Shown: positions 24,306 to 33,086, counted from the first letter of the stretch. The stretch is DNA of 39,020 nt from Bacteroides sp. UBA1773 (GCA_002315285.1 DCGR01000041.1:1-39020); one strand, 5' to 3'. Program-made: numbers and translations. Notes: generated from the letters alone by a model not told the origin.

Positions 24306-25337
24306 ATGAACATCATTCTCGGATTGATCATCATCGCGATAGGTGCATTCTGCCAGTCGAGCAGTTATGTACCTATCAATAAGGTGAAACAGTGGAGTTG
24401 GGAAAGTTTCTGGATTGTGCAAGGCTTCTTCGCATGGTTGGTGTTCCCTTTGTTGGGAGCTTTATTGGCCATTCCGGCTGGACACACGCTCACCGAACTC
24501 TATGCCTCGGCCAACTCGTTCAACGTGCTCATGACCATCCTGTTCGGCATCTTGTGGGGAGTAGGCGGACTTACGTTCGGACTGTCCATGCGCTACCTCG
24601 GTGTCGCTTTGGGGCAGAGTATTGCCTTGGGAACCTGTGCTGGGCTGGGTACCATCCTCGGTCCCGTATTGCTCAACGTATTCTTCCCTGAGCTCAATGC
24701 GCTCGACAAGCTTACCGCTTCTGTCATCATCGGTGTTGCCGTCACCCTGCTCGGCATTGCCATCATCGGTGTTGCCGGAGGCATGAAGAGTGCATCGCTC
24801 TCGGACGAAGAGAAGAAAGAGGCAGTGAAGGATTTCAACTTTCCGAAAGGACTCGCCATAGCCCTGCTTGCAGGCTTCATGAGCGGCTGTTTCAACGTGG
24901 GTCTCACCTTCGGTGCCGACATCCACTTCGAGGGCACCAACCCCATGTTCCGTGGGCTTCCCGCAACCTTGCTTGTCACCGTGGGCGGCTTCCTCACCAA
25001 TGCCCTCTACTGTTTCTACCAGAACAGCAAGAACAAGACATGGAGCGACTACGGCAAGACTGCCGTATGGGGCAACAACGCCCTGTTTTGCGCCCTGGCT
25101 GGTGTGTTGTGGTACAGCCAGTTCTTCGGACTGTCGCTTGGACAAGGATTCCTGCAGGAGTCGCCTGCCATGCTCACTTTCTCGTTCTGCATCCTCATGG
25201 CGCTCAACGTCACCTTTTCCAATGTGTGGGGCATCATCCTCAAGGAGTGGAAAGGTTGCTCACCGAAAACCATCCGCGTGCTGGTGCTGGGCCTCATCAT
25301 ACTGGTCATAAGCTCTTTCGTGCCACAACTGTTCTGA
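24306..25337 (+). CDS. rhaT: L-rhamnose:H+ symporter
   Basis: 343 residues, about ten membrane segments, matching the RhaT family of the DMT superfamily. Conserved stretches: GAFCQSSSYVPINKVKQWSWESFW, GILWGVGGLTFGLSMRYLGVALGQSIALG, FPKGLAIALLAGFMSGCFNVGLTFG and the final FSNVWGIILKEWKG. Imports L-rhamnose across the inner membrane; uptake through the outer membrane must use proteins not in this window. 4 bp before lplA. Confidence 0.94.
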   Translation: MNIILGLIIIAIGAFCQSSSYVPINKVKQWSWESFWIVQGFFAWLVFPLLGALLAIPAGHTLTELYASANSFNVLMTILFGILWGVGGLTFGLSMRYLGVALGQSIALGTCAGLGTILGPVLLNVFFPELNALDKLTASVIIGVAVTLLGIAIIGVAGGMKSASLSDEEKKEAVKDFNFPKGLAIALLAGFMSGCFNVGLTFGADIHFEGTNPMFRGLPATLLVTVGGFLTNALYCFYQNSKNKTWSDYGKTAVWGNNALFCALAGVLWYSQFFGLSLGQGFLQESPAMLTFSFCILMALNVTFSNVWGIILKEWKGCSPKTIRVLVLGLIILVISSFVPQLF

Positions 25338-25341
25338 CCCC

Positions 25342-26319
25342 ATGCGGTATCTGAGAAACCCATCTACAGATGCACATTACAACATGGCGTTCGACGAATA
25401 CTGCCTGCAGCAGCTTTCGTCGGACGCTCCGCTTTTCTACCTCTGGCAAAATGCCCCAGCCGTCATCGTGGGACAAAACCAGAATGTCTATGCCGAAGTG
25501 AACCTGCCCTATTTGGAACAGCACGGCATACAGCTTGCCCGCCGCGTCACGGGAGGTGGAGCCGTCTATCACGACCTACAGAACCTCAATTTCTCGTTCG
25601 TCAGTCAGCTACGCGACCTCGACACCGATGTGTCGTTTCTGCTCGACCTCGTCGTGCAGGCCTTGCGTAGGTTAGGTGTTCCCGCCACGTTCTCGGGTCG
25701 CAATGACATCCTCGTGGAGGGGCATAAGGTAGGTGGCACCGCCAAACGTGTGTGGCACGACCGGCTCATGGTACACGGCACACTCATGTACGATGTCGAT
25801 ATCCCTACCCTCATCGAAGCACTCGGCACGCCACAAAGCAAGCTCACCGCCAAGGGCATCGCCTCCGTGCGAAGCCGCGTGGGCAACCTGCGCCAATTGC
25901 TGCCACAATGCCCCGACGTACAGTCGTTCCGCGACCTGCTCCACGAGCAACTTGCGGGAGCCGATGCGGAATTCATCCTCGATGACCATCAGCTCCACAG
26001 CATTGTCCAACTGGCCGCACAGAAATTCGCCACCTGGCAATGGAACTATGGCCTGTCGCCCATAGGCACCTTCACCAAGCAACAACACTTCGCCTGCGGC
26101 ACCATCGAGGTACGATTGTGCATAGAGAAAGGCATTCTCACCGCCATCAGCTTCGGAGGCGACTTCCTCGGAAACTATTCGCCTGCCCCACTTGCCGCAG
26201 CCCTCATCGGCACACGCTTCGAACACGATGCACTGCTCACGGTGCTCCAACAAAATCCCGTTGAACGCTTCTTCGACCAACTTACCAACAACCAATTCCT
26301 ACAATTCATCCTCTCATGA
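25342..26319 (+). CDS. lplA: Lipoate-protein ligase A
   Basis: 325 residues, the full two-domain size. Attaches free lipoate, via lipoyl-AMP, to lipoyl domains such as GcvH or 2-oxo acid dehydrogenase E2. Visible: N-terminal NPSTDAHYNMAFDEYCLQQ, VGQNQNVYAEVNL, ARRVTGGGAVYHDLQNLNFSF (the RRxxGGGxVxHD lipoate/AMP loop), DILVEGHKVGGTAKR (catalytic Lys) and a C-terminal accessory domain. Oddly placed in the rhamnose operon: 4 bp after rhaT and overlapping the GH78 gene by 4 bp (ATGA). Confidence 0.92.
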   Translation: MRYLRNPSTDAHYNMAFDEYCLQQLSSDAPLFYLWQNAPAVIVGQNQNVYAEVNLPYLEQHGIQLARRVTGGGAVYHDLQNLNFSFVSQLRDLDTDVSFLLDLVVQALRRLGVPATFSGRNDILVEGHKVGGTAKRVWHDRLMVHGTLMYDVDIPTLIEALGTPQSKLTAKGIASVRSRVGNLRQLLPQCPDVQSFRDLLHEQLAGADAEFILDDHQLHSIVQLAAQKFATWQWNYGLSPIGTFTKQQHFACGTIEVRLCIEKGILTAISFGGDFLGNYSPAPLAAALIGTRFEHDALLTVLQQNPVERFFDQLTNNQFLQFILS

Positions 26320-28076
26320 AAAAGCTACTCATCCTCCTTCTGCTTGTCGTTCCTGGCGTAGCCACTGCACAGCAACATCCGCTTCCACCCAACCTGCAAG
26401 GTGTGCAACACCGATCCGACCCCATCACACGCGTCTATCTGGCACCACAACGAGTGATGTGGACCAATTCCGACACACTCGTCACCAACAGTTCAGCATT
26501 GCTCGGCATCAAGGACGGACAATCCGAATTGACAACAAACGGCACATGTTGTATGCACACCAACGCCACCGACACCGCTTCCATCCTCCTCGACTATGGT
26601 CGAGAGCTACACGGTGGCATTAAGCTCGTACTCGGTCCCTCATCCAGCCAAGCTCCCTCACTCGTACGTATCCGCTTCGGAGAATCCGTAGGTGAGGCCT
26701 GCAGCGAAAGCTTTAACGAGGAGTGGCGCATGGGCTACTCCACCAATGACCATGCCATGCGCGACCTTACCCTCGAGATACCACGCCACGGACAGATTGA
26801 ACTGGGCAACACCGGTTTCCGCTTCGTACGCATCGACCTCTTGGAACGCTCGCGTACCATCCACATCAAGGAGGCCAACGCCATCCTGTGCTACCGCGAC
26901 ATCCCCTACCTCGGCAGTTTCCGTTGCAACGACCAACGACTCAACGACATCTGGCTTACCGGTGCCTACACCGTCCACCTCAACATGCAAGAATATCTGT
27001 GGGACGGCATCAAGCGCGACCGTCTCATCTGGTTGGGCGACATGCACCCCGAAGCATCTACCATCCTCTCCGTGTTCGGAGGCAACGAGGTAGTACCGCA
27101 AAGCATCGACACTGCCTGCCGACAGTTTCCGCAACCCCGCTGGCTCAACGACATGATTTCCTACTCGATGTGGTATCTCATCATCATGCACCAATGGTAC
27201 ATGCACCAAGGCGACCTCGGCTACCTGCAGCAACATCGCAATTACATCAAGGGGGTCATCGACCACATCGACTCCTGCGTGGAATCTGATGGCACCGAGC
27301 ACCTCGATGGCCGACGTTTCCTCGACTGGCCGTCGTCGCCCAACACCCCCGGTGTGGAAGCCGGACTGCGTGCCTTGCTGCTGTGGTCGCTCACCGATGC
27401 CGGCAAGTTGTGCCTCCTGATCGATGAAAAAGAGTATGCCGACAAATGCCAAGCCATTCGGCAACGCATCAGCAAACTCGTGAAACCCCACAACAACCTC
27501 AAACAAGCGGCTGCCCTCATGGCCATCGCTGGCATCATGACACCCAAGCAAGCCTGCGACGAAGTCATCTCGGTGGGCGGAGCCAAAGGCTTCTCCACCT
27601 TCTACGGCTACTATATGTTGCAAGCCCTTGCCATGGCCGACCGACACCAACAAGCACTCGACATCATCCGCGAGTTCTGGGGTGCCATGCTCGACCTCGG
27701 CGCCACCACATTCTGGGAAGACTTCAACCTCGACTGGACCCGTGACGCAGCACGTATCGACGAGTTCACACCCGCTGGCAAGCACGATATACACGGCAAA
27801 TATGGCGACTACTGCTACAAGAGCTTCCGCCACAGTTTCTGCCACGGATGGGCATCGGGGCCCACCGCATGGCTTTCGCAACACGTACTTGGCATCGAGG
27901 TCGTAGAATCGGGTTGCAAAGTCATTCGCATCACCCCCCATTTGGGAGACCTTGAATGGGCCGAAGGCACCTACCCCACCCCACAAGGTGTTGTGAGCGT
28001 TCGTCACGAACGCAAGCAAGGCAAGGTGGTCACCACCTACACTGCGCCAAAAGGCGTGAAAGTAATCCTGCAATGA
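26316..28076 (+). CDS. Secreted alpha-L-rhamnosidase, GH78 family (short form)
   Basis: 586 residues with a signal peptide (MKKLLILLLLVVPGVATAQQ). GH78 releases terminal alpha-L-rhamnose. Visible: beta-sandwich about 85-195 (LDYGRELHGGIKL, GFRFVRIDLLE), then the (alpha/alpha)6 barrel with EYLWDGIKRDRLIWLGDMHPE (227-246; the family RD...W-GD motif) and GATTFWEDFNLDW (462-474), where Glu468 corresponds to the general base of other GH78 enzymes, plus SFCHGWASGPTAWLSQHVLGI. Shorter than many GH78 proteins because N-terminal accessory domains are absent. Translationally coupled to lplA before and ogt after. Confidence 0.9.
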   Translation: MKKLLILLLLVVPGVATAQQHPLPPNLQGVQHRSDPITRVYLAPQRVMWTNSDTLVTNSSALLGIKDGQSELTTNGTCCMHTNATDTASILLDYGRELHGGIKLVLGPSSSQAPSLVRIRFGESVGEACSESFNEEWRMGYSTNDHAMRDLTLEIPRHGQIELGNTGFRFVRIDLLERSRTIHIKEANAILCYRDIPYLGSFRCNDQRLNDIWLTGAYTVHLNMQEYLWDGIKRDRLIWLGDMHPEASTILSVFGGNEVVPQSIDTACRQFPQPRWLNDMISYSMWYLIIMHQWYMHQGDLGYLQQHRNYIKGVIDHIDSCVESDGTEHLDGRRFLDWPSSPNTPGVEAGLRALLLWSLTDAGKLCLLIDEKEYADKCQAIRQRISKLVKPHNNLKQAAALMAIAGIMTPKQACDEVISVGGAKGFSTFYGYYMLQALAMADRHQQALDIIREFWGAMLDLGATTFWEDFNLDWTRDAARIDEFTPAGKHDIHGKYGDYCYKSFRHSFCHGWASGPTAWLSQHVLGIEVVESGCKVIRITPHLGDLEWAEGTYPTPQGVVSVRHERKQGKVVTTYTAPKGVKVILQ

Positions 28077-28552
28077 CCTGCCACCTTTACCATTCTTCCA
28101 TCGGTTCCCTGCTCATCGAATGTGATGAGCAGGGACTAGTGCGCCTCAGCCTCACCGATACTTGCCCACCCACTGTAACACGCAACGACTGCGACAACCC
28201 TCACCTACAACAAACAATCCAGTGGTTGGACACATACTTTGCGGGGCAACCGCCTGCCACTTTTCCCTCCTTCCATCTCCACGGCACTCCATTCCAGCTC
28301 CAAGTGTGGAAGTTACTGCTTACCATTCCATACGGTCAGACCACTACCTACGGCGCACTGGCACGGCTCATCTCCCCCACCATGTCGGCACAAGCCATCG
28401 GACAAGCCGTCCACCGCAATCCTTGTTGCATCATCATCCCTTGCCACCGAGTCATCGGTGCCGACCATTCCCTCACTGGCTATGCCCACGGCCTCGCCAC
28501 GAAGCAGACACTGCTGAACCTTGAGTCGGGGAACCTAATTCAGACAATATAG
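28073..28552 (+). CDS. ogt: Methylated-DNA-protein-cysteine methyltransferase
   Basis: 159 residues from ATG 28073, which overlaps the GH78 stop as ATGA; an earlier ATG at 27956 would lie deep inside GH78 and adds unconserved residues. Repairs O6-alkylguanine by suicidal transfer to Cys124 in the motif IIIPCHRVIG. Other conserved parts: GTPFQLQVWKLLLTIPYGQTTTYGALA (helix-turn-helix), AIGQAVHRNP and the C-terminal GYAHGLATKQTLLNLE. Last gene of the rha operon; a DNA repair role unrelated to the sugar genes. Confidence 0.93.
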   Translation: MTCHLYHSSIGSLLIECDEQGLVRLSLTDTCPPTVTRNDCDNPHLQQTIQWLDTYFAGQPPATFPSFHLHGTPFQLQVWKLLLTIPYGQTTTYGALARLISPTMSAQAIGQAVHRNPCCIIIPCHRVIGADHSLTGYAHGLATKQTLLNLESGNLIQTI

Positions 28553-28561
28553 CATAGATGG

Positions 28562-28616
28562 GGTATGCCGAACATACCTAAAAATCCCCTGACAACATCA
28601 TGATGCCATCAGGGGA
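28562..28616. terminator. Two hairpins between convergent rha operon and the oxaloacetate decarboxylase-like gene
   Basis: First, GGTATG (28562-28567) pairs with CATACC (28573-28578). Second, TCCCCTGA (28585-28592) pairs with TCAGGGGA (28609-28616), an 8-bp stem around a CATCATGATG inner palindrome. Neither has a clear poly-T tail, but their place between converging genes suggests termination from either side. Confidence 0.5.
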
Positions 28617-28645
28617 CTTGCTGTATAAAGTACTAAAAGTGTCGA

Positions 28646-30406
28646 TTATTTCTCAACATAGAGCAATGCCTCACCACGATTGACATGGGCTGCCTGGTTG
28701 GCGCACACCTCGACCACCTTTCCACTGAACAAAGCACGCACTTCCTCATGGCTTCCCCAAGGAGTGACAATAACTGCTATCAGGTCTCCTTCGTTGATTT
28801 GCTTGCCAATGGCAGGTGCGGAGGAAGTACCCTCAACGCTGATTTCATAGAACAGCTGTCCCTTTTCAGGAGCCGAGACAGGATCTGCCTTGGCATGCTT
28901 CATGGCCGAAACGGCTGCAACATCAAAGCCCTTCTTCGCCATAGCCTCGTCCTTGGCTTTCTGCAAGTCAGCCTCAAAGCGCTGTTTGGCCACACCACTC
29001 TTGTAGTCGCGGTATTGGCGCTCGTGCATGGCGAACTCAAACAATTCCTCCTGATCCTCGCCTTCGTCCCATCCTTCTTCTTTCATCATCTGGCGATACT
29101 TGTCGAGCTCGTCGGGATAATAGCTCTGTGGATCAGCTGTGGTAAACTCACGTCCCTGACTCCTGGCCAGTTCCACAATTTCTGGAGCCACTTCGCCTGG
29201 CAACTTGCCACTCTTGCCGAGAATCATGCCCCAAATAGCCTCATCCATCATGCTATAGCGAGGCTTACCCATCGACTCGGTGAGCAGGTTCATTAAGGCA
29301 ATGTTCTTGGTATATTGTGAGAAAGGCGTCACCAATGGTGGATAACCAATCTTGGGCCATACGTAGGCAACCTCATCAAAGAGGCGCACCAAGAGTTGGT
29401 CCTCGGTATAAGGTTCCTCACCCTTTGCCTTGCGATTGTTGTTGATGGCATCCATCACGCCCTTCAGGTCGGCCATCATGGAGCCCATCATGCCACCTGG
29501 CAGTCCACAACCAAGCAATAACGACGACATGAGCTTGTTGGAAGGATTCATGAAATAGCCCAGGAAGTCATCGATGAACTCCTGTGTGAGTTTACGGGCA
29601 CGCATATAAGCGTCCATGTTGATTTCGGGTACATCGAAGCCTGCATCCTTGAGCATGGCCTGCACGGAAATGACATCGGGATGTACCTTACCCCATGACA
29701 AAGGTTCGATGGCAGTATCGATGATGTCGGCGCCGTTTTCACAAACAGCCAACATGGAAGCCATGGAAAGTCCTGGGCCAGAATGGCCATGGTACTCGAT
29801 AATCACGTCAGGATGCTTGGACTTGATGCTCTTGACCAACTGTCCAAGCATGGCTGGACGGCCAATGCCCGCCATGTCCTTCAGGCAGATTTCGGGAGCG
29901 CCAGCCTCAATGAGTTGGTCGGCGATATTCGTGTAGTATTCCACCGTGTGAACAGGCGAGTGGGTGATGCAGAGGGTGGCTTGAGGAATCATACCAGCCT
30001 CCTTGGCATACTTAATAGAAGGTATGATGTTACGCACATCGTTCAATCCGCAAAAAATACGCGTGATATCCGTTCCCTGTGCCTTTTTGACCTTATACAT
30101 CAGTCGGCGCACATCAGCAGGCACAGGATTCATGCGAAGCGCATTCAAGCCACGGTCGAGCATGTGAGTCTGGATGCCAGCCTCGTGAAGAGGTTTGGTG
30201 AACGTGCGCACTGCCTTGTTAGGGTTCTCGCCATAAAGCAGGTTGACCTGTTCAAAAGCTCCGCCATTGGTTTCGACACGGGCAAAACAACCCATTTCCA
30301 CAATTACCGGCGCAATCCGAGCAAGCTGGTCGGCACGCGGCTGATACTTTCCCGACGACTGGAACATGTCGCGATAAAGCAAACTGAATCTTATCTTCTT
30401 TTTCAT
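28646..30406 (-). CDS. Pyruvate carboxylase subunit B/oxaloacetate decarboxylase alpha-like protein with a carrier domain lacking the biotin lysine
   Basis: 586 residues from ATG 30406 (start MKKKIRFSLLYRDM; an upstream ATG would add nine unconserved residues). Carboxyltransferase TIM barrel about 1-300: LLYRDMFQSSGKY (metal Asp), EICLKDMAGIGRP (carboxybiotin Lys), EYHGHSGPG (HxH metal ligands), then a PYC_OADA domain with SKLMSSLLLGCGLPGGMMGSMMADL and GKSGKLPGEVAPEI. The C-terminus folds like a biotinyl domain (EGDLIAVIVTPWGSHEEVRALFSGKVVEV) but the usual EAMKM/EAMKT at the turn is TPWGS (28751-28765): no lysine, so it cannot be biotinylated. The catalytic parts look intact, so it may accept carboxybiotin from a separate carrier. 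In related Bacteroidota homologues the lysine is present. Confidence 0.88.
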   Translation of the reverse strand: MKKKIRFSLLYRDMFQSSGKYQPRADQLARIAPVIVEMGCFARVETNGGAFEQVNLLYGENPNKAVRTFTKPLHEAGIQTHMLDRGLNALRMNPVPADVRRLMYKVKKAQGTDITRIFCGLNDVRNIIPSIKYAKEAGMIPQATLCITHSPVHTVEYYTNIADQLIEAGAPEICLKDMAGIGRPAMLGQLVKSIKSKHPDVIIEYHGHSGPGLSMASMLAVCENGADIIDTAIEPLSWGKVHPDVISVQAMLKDAGFDVPEINMDAYMRARKLTQEFIDDFLGYFMNPSNKLMSSLLLGCGLPGGMMGSMMADLKGVMDAINNNRKAKGEEPYTEDQLLVRLFDEVAYVWPKIGYPPLVTPFSQYTKNIALMNLLTESMGKPRYSMMDEAIWGMILGKSGKLPGEVAPEIVELARSQGREFTTADPQSYYPDELDKYRQMMKEEGWDEGEDQEELFEFAMHERQYRDYKSGVAKQRFEADLQKAKDEAMAKKGFDVAAVSAMKHAKADPVSAPEKGQLFYEISVEGTSSAPAIGKQINEGDLIAVIVTPWGSHEEVRALFSGKVVEVCANQAAHVNRGEALLYVEK

Positions 30407-30443
30407 AATTATAATGTTTGTCCTTCGAAGCAAAAATTTTTGG

Positions 30444-30474
30444 CGAAATTAGTTTATGTCAATGAAAAAACAAA
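30444..30474 (-). promoter_or_regulatory. Promoter of the oxaloacetate decarboxylase-like gene
   Basis: Minus strand: TTTG (plus CAAA 30471-30474), 19 nt, TAATTTCG (plus CGAAATTA 30444-30451), one mismatch to TAnnTTTG. 37 nt before the ATG. Confidence 0.6.
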
Positions 30475-30552
30475 ATAAAATCAGAAAATAGTTGTATCTA
30501 TGCATAAAAAATATGTTATACAACATATTTAATACTTTTTCATACAAAAATA

Positions 30553-30584
30553 TTTGGAGGAGAGAAAATAATCCCCTAATTTTG
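30553..30584 (+). promoter_or_regulatory. Strong consensus promoter of a candidate small RNA
   Basis: TTTG at 30553-30556, 20 nt, TAATTTTG at 30577-30584: both boxes perfect and optimally spaced. Transcription would begin near 30591. Confidence 0.65.
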
Positions 30585-30590
30585 GCCCTC

Positions 30591-30691
30591 GAAGTTGTGA
30601 AACTTTTAAAGATAGTTTAGTTAAGTCTAGTTTAGTTTTTGTGTTGTAGTCAATCCCTGACGTAAGCGTACGTCGGGGATTGCATTTTTTT
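30591..30691 (+). ncRNA. Candidate intergenic small RNA, about 100 nt
   Basis: Bounded by a consensus promoter (30553-30584) and a strong intrinsic terminator (30651-30691), with no open frame of useful length between. The 5' half is A/T-rich and holds a 15-bp-period direct repeat TAGTTTAGTT (30613-30622 and 30628-30637), an unstructured stretch suited to pairing or protein binding. The patatin gene downstream has its own promoter after the terminator, so this is not simply its leader. I recognise no known RNA family. Confidence 0.55.
30651..30691 (+). terminator. Strong intrinsic terminator in a divergent intergenic region
   Basis: 14-bp stem with one wobble, CAATCCCTGACGTA (30651-30664) / TACGTCGGGGATTG (30669-30682), loop AGCG, then a T7 run (30685-30691). 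Confidence 0.85.
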
Positions 30692-30700
30692 GCTCCATAA

Positions 30701-30732
30701 TTTGGATAATCACGAGAAATGTGTCAACTTTG
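30701..30732 (+). promoter_or_regulatory. Promoter of the patatin-Omp85 gene
   Basis: TTTG at 30701-30704, 20 nt, CAACTTTG at 30725-30732 (one mismatch to TAnnTTTG), 29 nt before the ATG. Confidence 0.6.
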
Positions 30733-30761
30733 CGACATAAAAGCTAAACGCACATAAAAAA

Positions 30762-32993
30762 ATGACAAGACAGTTTTTCACATTCCTCGTGGCCTTTCTC
30801 ACCGTTGCGACATCCATCGCATCGCAACCGCAGCAGCAGTCACAGTCATCCCACAAGAAGATAGCCCTCGTGCTCAGTGGTGGAGGTGCCAAAGGCATGG
30901 CTCACATCGGAGTGCTCAAAGTGATAGAACAAGCGGGCATCCCCATCGACTACGTAGTGGGCACCAGCATGGGTTCCATCATCGGCGGGCTGTATGCCAT
31001 CGGCTACACCCCAGCACAACTCGACAGCATGGTGAGGGTACAAGACTGGACAGAACTGCTTACCGACCGCATACAACGACGCGACAAAAACATTCTGGAA
31101 CGCGAACGGTCGGAAAAATACCTCGTGTCATACCCCATCGGGAGACGCAAAGGCCAGGCTGACGTGGCTGGAGGATTCATCAAGGGCGAGAACCTTTCCG
31201 ACCTGTTCAACGAACTCACCTCGGGCTACAACGACAGCATAGACTTCAACCGCTTGCCCATACCCTTTGCCTGCGTGGCCTACGACATCACCCGTGGTGA
31301 GGAGACAGTATATCACAGCGGCATTCTCGCCAAGTGCATGAGGGCCAGCATGGCCATTCCTGGTGTGTTCACCCCCATGAGAGATGGCGACAAAGTGCTT
31401 GTGGACGGTGGCGTAATCAACAACTTCCCCGTTGACGTGGCGCGTCAAATGGGTGCCGACATTGTCATCGGCATCGACGTGCAGTCGAAGCTCCGGACTG
31501 CCGACAAACTGTCGGGGACACTGTCAGTGCTGCTGCAACTCGTTGACCTGACCGGCAACGAGAAGTTCCAGCAAAACCGCGACGACACCGACACCTATGT
31601 GAAAGTGGATGTGGAAGGATACTCGTCAAGCAGTTTCACCACGGCCGACATCATCACCCTCATCAAGCGCGGAGAACAAGCGGCCAACGAACATCTTCCC
31701 GCCTTGCTTCAGGCCAAAGAGCAAGCAGGCTACACCGGCCACGTGCCAACTGTCCGCAAACCCTTCGAAAAGGAACTCCTCCTCGGCATTCGCCACATCA
31801 TATTCCAAGGGATAGAAAGCGATGACGCGAAATGGATCATCCGCCGATGCAACCTACGCGACAACACAATGATGACCCTCGAAGAGATAAAGGCCGTGAC
31901 CACCCTGATACGCGCCAACACCAGCTACGAAGGAGCATACTATCAGCTGTCGACAGCCGACAACGGCCGACACGACCTCACCTACACCCTTGTGAAAAAA
32001 CACGAAGACAAGCTCGACCTCGGCATACGCTTCGACAGCGACGAGTTCATCTCGCTTGCCGCACAAACCACATTTGGGCTGAAGACCAAGCTTCCGCAGA
32101 AAATCATCATCGACGGCCGCATGGGCCTGCGGATGAACATCGGAGCAACCTACAATATGGAGACATCCCCGCTGAGCAGTTTCGACATGGGCTACCAGTT
32201 TGCCTACAATGACTTCGACGTATTCGAAGACGGCAAGAAATGGTTCAACACCACCCATCGCAAACACACTGTGCGTGCCGCATATAATAATGTGTGGATC
32301 CGCAACTTCCGTTTCTCCATCGGAGCCATGTTCGAGTTCTATGATTTCAAGAAATTCCTTTTCGACAAGGGAAGCGACCCTGAATGGTTCGACATCGACC
32401 ACGAAAAACATTTCACCTACTTCGCCACGCTCAACTACGACTCCTACGACCGTGCTTACTACCCACGCAGGGGAGTAAACTTCTCCGCCTCATACCACAT
32501 TTATACAGACAACCTGTTCAAATACAACAACCAGGCACCTCTTACCGCCGTAAGTGGACGATTTGAAGGGGTGATACCCATCACCAACCGATTCAGCCTC
32601 GTGCCTGCAGCCTACATGCGCATGCTCTTCGGAAGCTCCGACATTCCCTTTACCTTGAAGAACGTAATCGGTGGAGACATGGGCGGACGCTACGTGGAGC
32701 AACAGATGCCATTCATCGGACTCGTCCATCCCGAAATATGCGACAATTCGCTCATCATCGCCTCGCTGAAAGCACGCCAACGGATGGGTGCGTCCCATTA
32801 TCTCACCCTCACCGGCAACTATGCCATCACCAGCGACATGCCAAAAGACCTGCTGCGCAACGAACGCATCTACGGAGGAGGTATTGGATATGGATACGAC
32901 AGCATCGGCGGTCCGCTCGAAATCTCCTTCAACTATGCTGGCAGCCGCTCAAACGAAGTAAGTACGTACATCAACCTAGGATTCAAGTTCTGA
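30762..32993 (+). CDS. Patatin-like phospholipase fused to POTRA and Omp85-type outer-membrane barrel
   Basis: 743 residues. Signal peptide about 1-21. Patatin domain about 32-330 with oxyanion loop GGGAKG (40-45), nucleophile GTSMG (Ser69) and catalytic DGG (Asp215 in VDGGVINNFP). A POTRA-like region follows (about 340-420), then a C-terminal beta-barrel to the end (ending YINLGFKF, a C-terminal Phe as in outer-membrane proteins). This layout is that of type Vd secretion proteins such as PlpD, where the barrel exports or displays the lipase; Bacteroidota homologues are often kept cell-attached. Lipid substrate unknown. Single-gene unit with its own promoter, convergent with the DUF3078 gene. 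Confidence 0.92.
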   Translation: MTRQFFTFLVAFLTVATSIASQPQQQSQSSHKKIALVLSGGGAKGMAHIGVLKVIEQAGIPIDYVVGTSMGSIIGGLYAIGYTPAQLDSMVRVQDWTELLTDRIQRRDKNILERERSEKYLVSYPIGRRKGQADVAGGFIKGENLSDLFNELTSGYNDSIDFNRLPIPFACVAYDITRGEETVYHSGILAKCMRASMAIPGVFTPMRDGDKVLVDGGVINNFPVDVARQMGADIVIGIDVQSKLRTADKLSGTLSVLLQLVDLTGNEKFQQNRDDTDTYVKVDVEGYSSSSFTTADIITLIKRGEQAANEHLPALLQAKEQAGYTGHVPTVRKPFEKELLLGIRHIIFQGIESDDAKWIIRRCNLRDNTMMTLEEIKAVTTLIRANTSYEGAYYQLSTADNGRHDLTYTLVKKHEDKLDLGIRFDSDEFISLAAQTTFGLKTKLPQKIIIDGRMGLRMNIGATYNMETSPLSSFDMGYQFAYNDFDVFEDGKKWFNTTHRKHTVRAAYNNVWIRNFRFSIGAMFEFYDFKKFLFDKGSDPEWFDIDHEKHFTYFATLNYDSYDRAYYPRRGVNFSASYHIYTDNLFKYNNQAPLTAVSGRFEGVIPITNRFSLVPAAYMRMLFGSSDIPFTLKNVIGGDMGGRYVEQQMPFIGLVHPEICDNSLIIASLKARQRMGASHYLTLTGNYAITSDMPKDLLRNERIYGGGIGYGYDSIGGPLEISFNYAGSRSNEVSTYINLGFKF

Positions 32994-33034
32994 CCTTTCT
33001 TTCAGTAAAACTGAGCGTTACCCGTGAACAACCA

Positions 33035-33078
33035 GCAGAAAGGGCGGGCCACATTTCCAGTGGTCCGCCCTTTCCTGC
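33035..33078. terminator. Long hairpin between convergent genes
   Basis: AAAGGGCGGGCCAC (33039-33052) pairs with GTGGTCCGCCCTTT (33060-33073), 14 bp with one wobble, extended by GCAG/CTGC across a one-base bulge. Likely bidirectional terminator, though without a T-run. Confidence 0.65.
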
Positions 33079-33086
33079 CAAATCAA

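Noticed and set aside
26658..28073. Open frame of 471 codons on the minus strand over the GH78 gene
   Set aside because: Antisense shadow; no start context or domain, whereas the plus-strand frame has GH78 motifs and a signal peptide.
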